Source of the DNA: Tagaea sp. CACIAM 22H2
Lineage (GTDB): Bacteria; Pseudomonadota; Alphaproteobacteria; CACIAM-22H2
Assembly: GCA_014444615.1 (NCBI GenBank)
Contig: PVXE01000034.1
Location: forward strand, 1-46,625
DNA: 46,625 nucleotides
Direction: 5' to 3'
Shown here one piece after another: positions 44,116-46,625 of this stretch. Made by a program: the position numbers and the translations under genes. The notes beneath the pieces were generated by a model, which saw only the letters and a list, made by a program, of their open reading frames with translations, was not told the origin of the DNA and did no database searches. Numbering within the stretch: position 1 is the first letter of the stretch; every line of letters starts with the position of its first letter.

Positions 44116-44780
44116 TCTCTCGATGCTTTTCGGATGCGGTAGCCGAGCCCTCTAATCGTCTCGATCATGTTCGGAGCGAACTTGCGCCGCAGGCGGCCGA
44201 TGAAGACTTCGATCGTATTGCTGTCGAGCGCGCGCGGCTGGGCGTATATGTGCTGGCTGAGCTCTTCCTTCGACACGACCTGATCCGCGTGGTGCGCCAA
44301 GTAACTGATGACCTTATACTCGTGCGCGGTCAGCGAAACGAGTTGTCCGGAACGGAAGACGGCTTGGTTGCGCAGATCGATGCGGATGTCGCCGATTTCG
44401 ATTTGCGGGCCGAGGACGCCCGCGCTGCGCCGGATCAGCGCGCGGACCCGGGCGGTGAGCTCCGCCATATGGAAGGGTTTGACGAGGTAATCGTCGGCGC
44501 CGGCGTCGATGCCCTCGACCCTTTCGTTCCATCGATTGCGGACGGTTAGAATGATGACCGGCGCGGACACGCCGGTTTCCCGCCATCGCTTCAGAATCGT
44601 CAGGCCGTCAATTGTTGGAAGCCCCAGGTCGAGGATAATCGCATCGAACGATTCAGTTTCGCCCAGGCGCAGCGCCTTCTCGCCGTCGACGCTGCGCTCG
44701 ACGGCGTAACCGGCGTTCCCGAGTGCTTCGCCGATTTGGGCGGACAGAACGGAATCATCTTCGACGACAAGAATGCGCAT
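44112..44780 (-). CDS. OmpR/PhoP-family response regulator
   Basis: This 222-residue regulator has a receiver domain with the acidic pair Asp8-Asp9, phospho-acceptor Asp51 (ILDLGLP) and the conserved Lys in YLVKPF. The C-terminal winged helix has LTAHEYKVISYLAHHADQ and SNTIEVFIGRLRRKF with RGLGYRI at the end. It is the first gene of an operon with its kinase. A hexamer repeated at 11-base steps lies 120-150 bases upstream (44899-44926), a spacing typical for OmpR-family binding, suggesting autoregulation. Confidence 0.95.
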   Translation of the reverse strand: MRILVVEDDSVLSAQIGEALGNAGYAVERSVDGEKALRLGETESFDAIILDLGLPTIDGLTILKRWRETGVSAPVIILTVRNRWNERVEGIDAGADDYLVKPFHMAELTARVRALIRRSAGVLGPQIEIGDIRIDLRNQAVFRSGQLVSLTAHEYKVISYLAHHADQVVSKEELSQHIYAQPRALDSNTIEVFIGRLRRKFAPNMIETIRGLGYRIRKASRE

Positions 44781-45474
44781 CTGGATTTATGGTCTCGCTT
44801 TCGGATACTGCGACTGGCAGCTTGATAGCGAAGCGACAGCGGCGGAGCAACGGCAAGCCCCTGCGAACTGAAGATCGGAATTTCGGAATGTATGCGGCGT
44901 GAACCGAATATGAACGTGTTATTCACGCCAAGTTTCAATCGAAGGTTCAGATATGTCGCGGCTTGCCGCGCAAACGTTTTCACCGCGAGCGCAAATATTC
45001 GCAAAACAAATGGAGACTACTTTGATTGTTCGGCTCGCGATGCCAGAGACGCCGGTCATCGCGGACGTCGAACTAATTCACACGCAAATAATGTTTTATA
45101 TGCAATCACGTCGTGCGGGCGCCGACGCTTCCGTGACGGGTGAAGTGCCGATCAACCGGATCTTCTGGGTCTTGACCTGTTCCGGTGCCAAGGCGCGCGA
45201 CCAGCTTCGGCGGTGCGCGTTTGGTGCCGGCGCGCGCATTGGTGCTCGGGCCCGATCTCGCCCTGCGCGACGCGCCGTTCGGCGCGATCGCGATGCGCTT
45301 GTGCCAGTGCATGGCGTCCGGGTTCAAGCAGCGGCGCGTGCGGCGCCATGACGGCGCGGAACCGCGCGGCATCCTGGCCGGGGATCTCGCCGCGGGCGAA
45401 GTTATAGTTAAGCTTCCGAGCCCGGCCGCGATCCGGTTGGCGTATCCGTCCCGGCATGCGCCCTGCAAGTACGG
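44781..45474. other. Gene-poor region between the response regulator and nasT
   Basis: No confident gene lies here. The left part (to about 45130) is lower in G+C than its surroundings and holds the promoter/operator region of the response-regulator operon. A short hairpin (CGCGG-CTTG-CCGCG, 44957-44970) is followed by CAAACGTTTT, a weak terminator-like form. A plus-strand frame open from 44953 to 45351 starts with codon use unlike the neighbours and was not accepted. The right part (about 45185-45425) looks coding-like in one frame; see the next entry. Confidence 0.5.
44896..44929. promoter_or_regulatory. Candidate response-regulator site, copy 1
   Basis: Three related hexamers, GTGAAC (44899), ATGAAC (44910) and ATTCAC (44921), follow at exact 11-base steps. 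The whole is enclosed by an eight-base dyad, GGCGTGAA (44896) and TTCACGCC (44922). The 17 bases 44910-44926 match the site at 42746. On the minus strand TACATT (44893-44888) could be the -10 of the response-regulator operon, which would place the site over its -35. Confidence 0.55.
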
Positions 45475-45652
45475 GTGCGGATGTCCGCGCTCGAGCCCGA
45501 AGTCATTGATATCGTTCTGGTCGATGCCGACGCGTCGCGCGCCGAATTGGTGCGCGAGGCGCTCGACGGCTCGGGCTATCGCATCGTGGCGACGCTGGGC
45601 CCCGGCGACGACGTTATCGAAGGCATTCGACGTCACAACCCGGGCCTCGTGA
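45185..45652 (+). pseudogene. Possible gene remnant before nasT
   Basis: From GTG 45185 this frame has strong G/C third positions up to about 45425, as in true genes of this window. It then runs on out of frame through the start of nasT, to a stop at 45652, so an intact gene is unlikely. The product (ARALVLGPDLALRDAPFGA, then GEVIVKLPS) is not recognised. The last motif resembles GEVMVKLPN in the TOBE domain of the ATPase at 36924, also at the DNA level. It may be a degraded fragment; it may also be chance. Confidence 0.25.
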
Positions 45653-46080
45653 TCGTAGATATTGAATCGCCCGATCGCGACACGCTCGATTCCATGAAAG
45701 CGGTGGCGGGCGAGGGCGCGCAGCCTGTGGTGATGTTCGTCGACGAGTCGGACGAGCACGCGACGCGCGAAGCGATCCGTGCCGGCGTCAGCGCCTATAT
45801 CGTCGACGGGCTTGCGCCCAAGCGCGTTAAGCCCATTCTCGACGTTGCCGTCGCGCGTTTCCGCGAACATCAGCGTTTGAAGGCGGAACTGGACGCGGCG
45901 CGTGCCGGTCTGGAGGAACGCAAAACGATCGAGCGCGCCAAGGGCATCTTGATGGACAGCAAGGGCATCGGCGAGGAAGAAGCCTTCCGCACTTTGCGTA
46001 AACTCGCCATGGATCGGCATCAAAGACTGGCCGATGTCGCGCGCGAACTCGTCTCCTTCGCGCAGCTTCTGAAGCGTTGA
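45481..46080 (+). CDS. nasT: NasT-type ANTAR antitermination regulator
   Basis: This 199-residue protein has a receiver-like domain (about 8-125; Asp60 in VIVDIESPDRD at the phospho-acceptor position; VMFVDESDE and AGVSAYIVDGL typical of NasT) and a C-terminal ANTAR RNA-binding domain (about 140-195: LEERKTIERAKGILM and AFRTLRKLAMDRHQRLADVA). NasT binds paired hexaloop hairpins in nitrate-assimilation leaders and prevents termination; NasS holds it inactive without nitrate. ATG 45481 is preferred; GTG 45475 would add two residues. Neither has a strong ribosome site. A matching leader begins about 140 bases downstream. Confidence 0.92.
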   Translation: MSALEPEVIDIVLVDADASRAELVREALDGSGYRIVATLGPGDDVIEGIRRHNPGLVIVDIESPDRDTLDSMKAVAGEGAQPVVMFVDESDEHATREAIRAGVSAYIVDGLAPKRVKPILDVAVARFREHQRLKAELDAARAGLEERKTIERAKGILMDSKGIGEEEAFRTLRKLAMDRHQRLADVARELVSFAQLLKR

Positions 46081-46093
46081 ACGCACGAAATTT

Positions 46094-46125
46094 GGGCGCG
46101 TGCGCGGTACGATTGCCCGTTTTTT
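46094..46125 (+). terminator. Possible terminator after nasT
   Basis: GGGC (46094-46097) can pair with GCCC (46115-46118), followed by G and six T's (46120-46125). The stem is short with a long loop, though the T-run is good. It would separate nasT from the sigma-54-driven operon downstream. Confidence 0.35.
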
Positions 46126-46219
46126 GCTGCGTCGCACCCGGTCCGATCCGCGCTGCGCGCCGAATGGGAATCGTAAGAACTTCAAGCTGATCCGGCGAAA
46201 ATTGCCGCTTCGCGCGACT

Positions 46220-46234
46220 TGGCACGCGCGTTGC
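46220..46234 (+). promoter_or_regulatory. Sigma-54 promoter
   Basis: TGGCAC-GCGCG-TTGC matches the -24/-12 consensus (TGGCAC-N5-TTGC) exactly, with flanking bases (T before, G after TGGCAC, T after TTGC) also fitting. Transcription should start near 46245, ahead of the two leader hairpins. This fits nitrogen control by NtrC. I found no convincing NtrC site upstream. Confidence 0.75.
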
Positions 46235-46244
46235 TGATTACCAA

Positions 46245-46398
46245 GCGAACTGCACGCGTGCGGTCGCGGCCTCGGCAATGGCGTCGAGGACAGGCCACAC
46301 GCAAGCGACGGGCGAAAGCCCAGGGACAACGGCGTCCCGCAGAGATCAGACGCGCCTAGCCACGGTGCGGGATCGATGCGGACGCCGTTTTTGTTTTT
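46245..46398 (+). ncRNA. ANTAR-controlled antitermination leader
   Basis: The expected leader RNA carries hairpin P1 (46270-46289: CCTCGGC-AATGGC-GTCGAGG, seven pairs with one G-T) and hairpin P2 (46323-46338: GGGAC-AACGGC-GTCCC). Both loops are six bases with A at position 1 and G at position 4, the ANTAR target rule. A small GAAA-loop hairpin (46310-46321) lies between them. The P2 right half is also the left arm of an intrinsic terminator (46328-46398), so P2 and terminator exclude each other. NasT is encoded just upstream. The P1-P2 distance (33 bases) is longer than in most described targets. Confidence 0.75.
46328..46398 (+). terminator. Intrinsic terminator of the nitrate-type leader
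   Basis: AACGGCGTCC (46328-46337) pairs perfectly with GGACGCCGTT (46380-46389), and GCA/TGC extends the stem after one bulged C. The stem runs straight into TTTTTGTTTTT (46388-46398). The loop is about 35 bases. It should stop transcription before the NrtA/NasS-like gene unless NasT holds P2 in its alternative form. Confidence 0.8.
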
Positions 46399-46445
46399 GG
46401 GCCCGAATTTCCGGGTTCGCGATCGTGTTGAAGGAAGAGAACCGC

Positions 46446-46625
46446 GTGCAAGGCCTCGAGAAAACGCAGCTGACATTGGGGTTCGTGCCCCTTTCTGATT
46501 GCGCGCCGCTGGTCGTGGCGCGCGAAAAGGGTTTTTTCGAGCACCAAGGCCTGTCGGTCGATCTGTCGCGCGAAGCTTCGTGGGCGACGGTGCGCGACAA
46601 GGTCGCGGTCGAAGCGCTCGATGGC
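46446..46625 (+). CDS. NrtA/NasS-like nitrate-binding protein (cut by window end)
   Basis: Sixty codons are present, from GTG 46446 (ribosome site AAGGAAGAG just upstream) to the window edge. The residues LTLGFVPLSDCAPLVVAREKG, then SREASWATVRDKV (parts of one stretch), are the N-terminal signature of the CmpA/NrtA nitrate/bicarbonate-binding family. In-frame GTG 46425 and TTG 46428 are alternative starts. No start gives a signal peptide, which favours the cytoplasmic nitrate sensor NasS over a transporter receptor, or an exported protein delivered otherwise. It is the first gene behind the ANTAR leader. Confidence 0.8.
   Translation, partial: MQGLEKTQLTLGFVPLSDCAPLVVAREKGFFEHQGLSVDLSREASWATVRDKVAVEALDG

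Noticed and set aside
44953..45351. Plus-strand frame of 132 codons starting with MSRLAAQTF
   Set aside because: First half has codon use unlike true genes here, the second half turns into Arg/Ala-rich shadow sequence, and no ribosome site is seen.
45106..46476. Minus-strand open frame of about 456 codons across nasT and the leader
   Set aside because: No recognisable domain; it covers the clear ANTAR protein and the terminator structure on the plus strand.
1..46625. CRISPR array, tRNA, rRNA or insertion sequence
   Set aside because: No regularly spaced repeats, no tRNA-like cloverleaf or CCA-end pattern, and no transposase-like protein were seen on reading both strands.

Overview
The window looks like chromosomal DNA of a high-GC alphaproteobacterium, probably Rhodospirillales-like. 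This is inferred from strong G/C third positions, many transporters with Tat-exported binding proteins, a tripartite tricarboxylate (TTT) transporter and an alphaproteobacterial-type NasT. I see no tRNA, rRNA, insertion sequence, phage gene or CRISPR array. Almost all of the window is transport, catabolism and regulation.

Layout. (1) 1-4728: start of a DUF3604-like gene (minus), a LysR regulator (minus) and, divergently, tctB-tctA-tctC. (2) 4761-14992: a sugar-type ABC importer without its own ATPase, a DUF4432 epimerase-like protein, two signal-less Cys-type sulfatases, a dienelactone-hydrolase-like protein, a Gfo/Idh/MocA oxidoreductase and a clear L-rhamnonate dehydratase. Most genes overlap or nearly touch. 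I read it as import, desulfation and oxidative breakdown of a sulfated 6-deoxysugar. (3) 15151-21245, minus: a peptide-type ABC importer with a fused permease-ATPase and a creatininase-family hydrolase as last gene. (4) 21512-25982: a spermidine/putrescine-type ABC importer plus an RraA-like protein, converging on a D-2-hydroxyacid dehydrogenase and a gamma-glutamyltransferase-like protein. (5) 28840-38006: a GntR regulator and an amidohydrolase (minus), divergent from two paralogous binding proteins, two permeases, a second amidohydrolase and an ATPase; probably uptake and hydrolysis of a nitrogenous compound. (6) 38082-44780, minus: an HD-GYP phosphodiesterase, a chemoreceptor and a separate PAS protein that together equal a split Aer, a CHASE-like/PAS histidine kinase, and an OmpR-type response regulator with its kinase. 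(7) 44781-46625: a gene-poor stretch, nasT (ANTAR antiterminator), and a nitrate-type leader with a sigma-54 promoter, two hexaloop hairpins and an overlapping terminator, just before an NrtA/NasS-like gene cut by the window end.

Most notable: the leader at 46220-46398, which contains every part of an ANTAR antitermination switch; the sulfated-deoxysugar operon; the split Aer (CetA/CetB-like) pair with overlapping genes; and a shared 17-bp dyad upstream of both the response-regulator operon and the neighbouring sensor kinase. All assignments come from reading the sequence; no database search was run.
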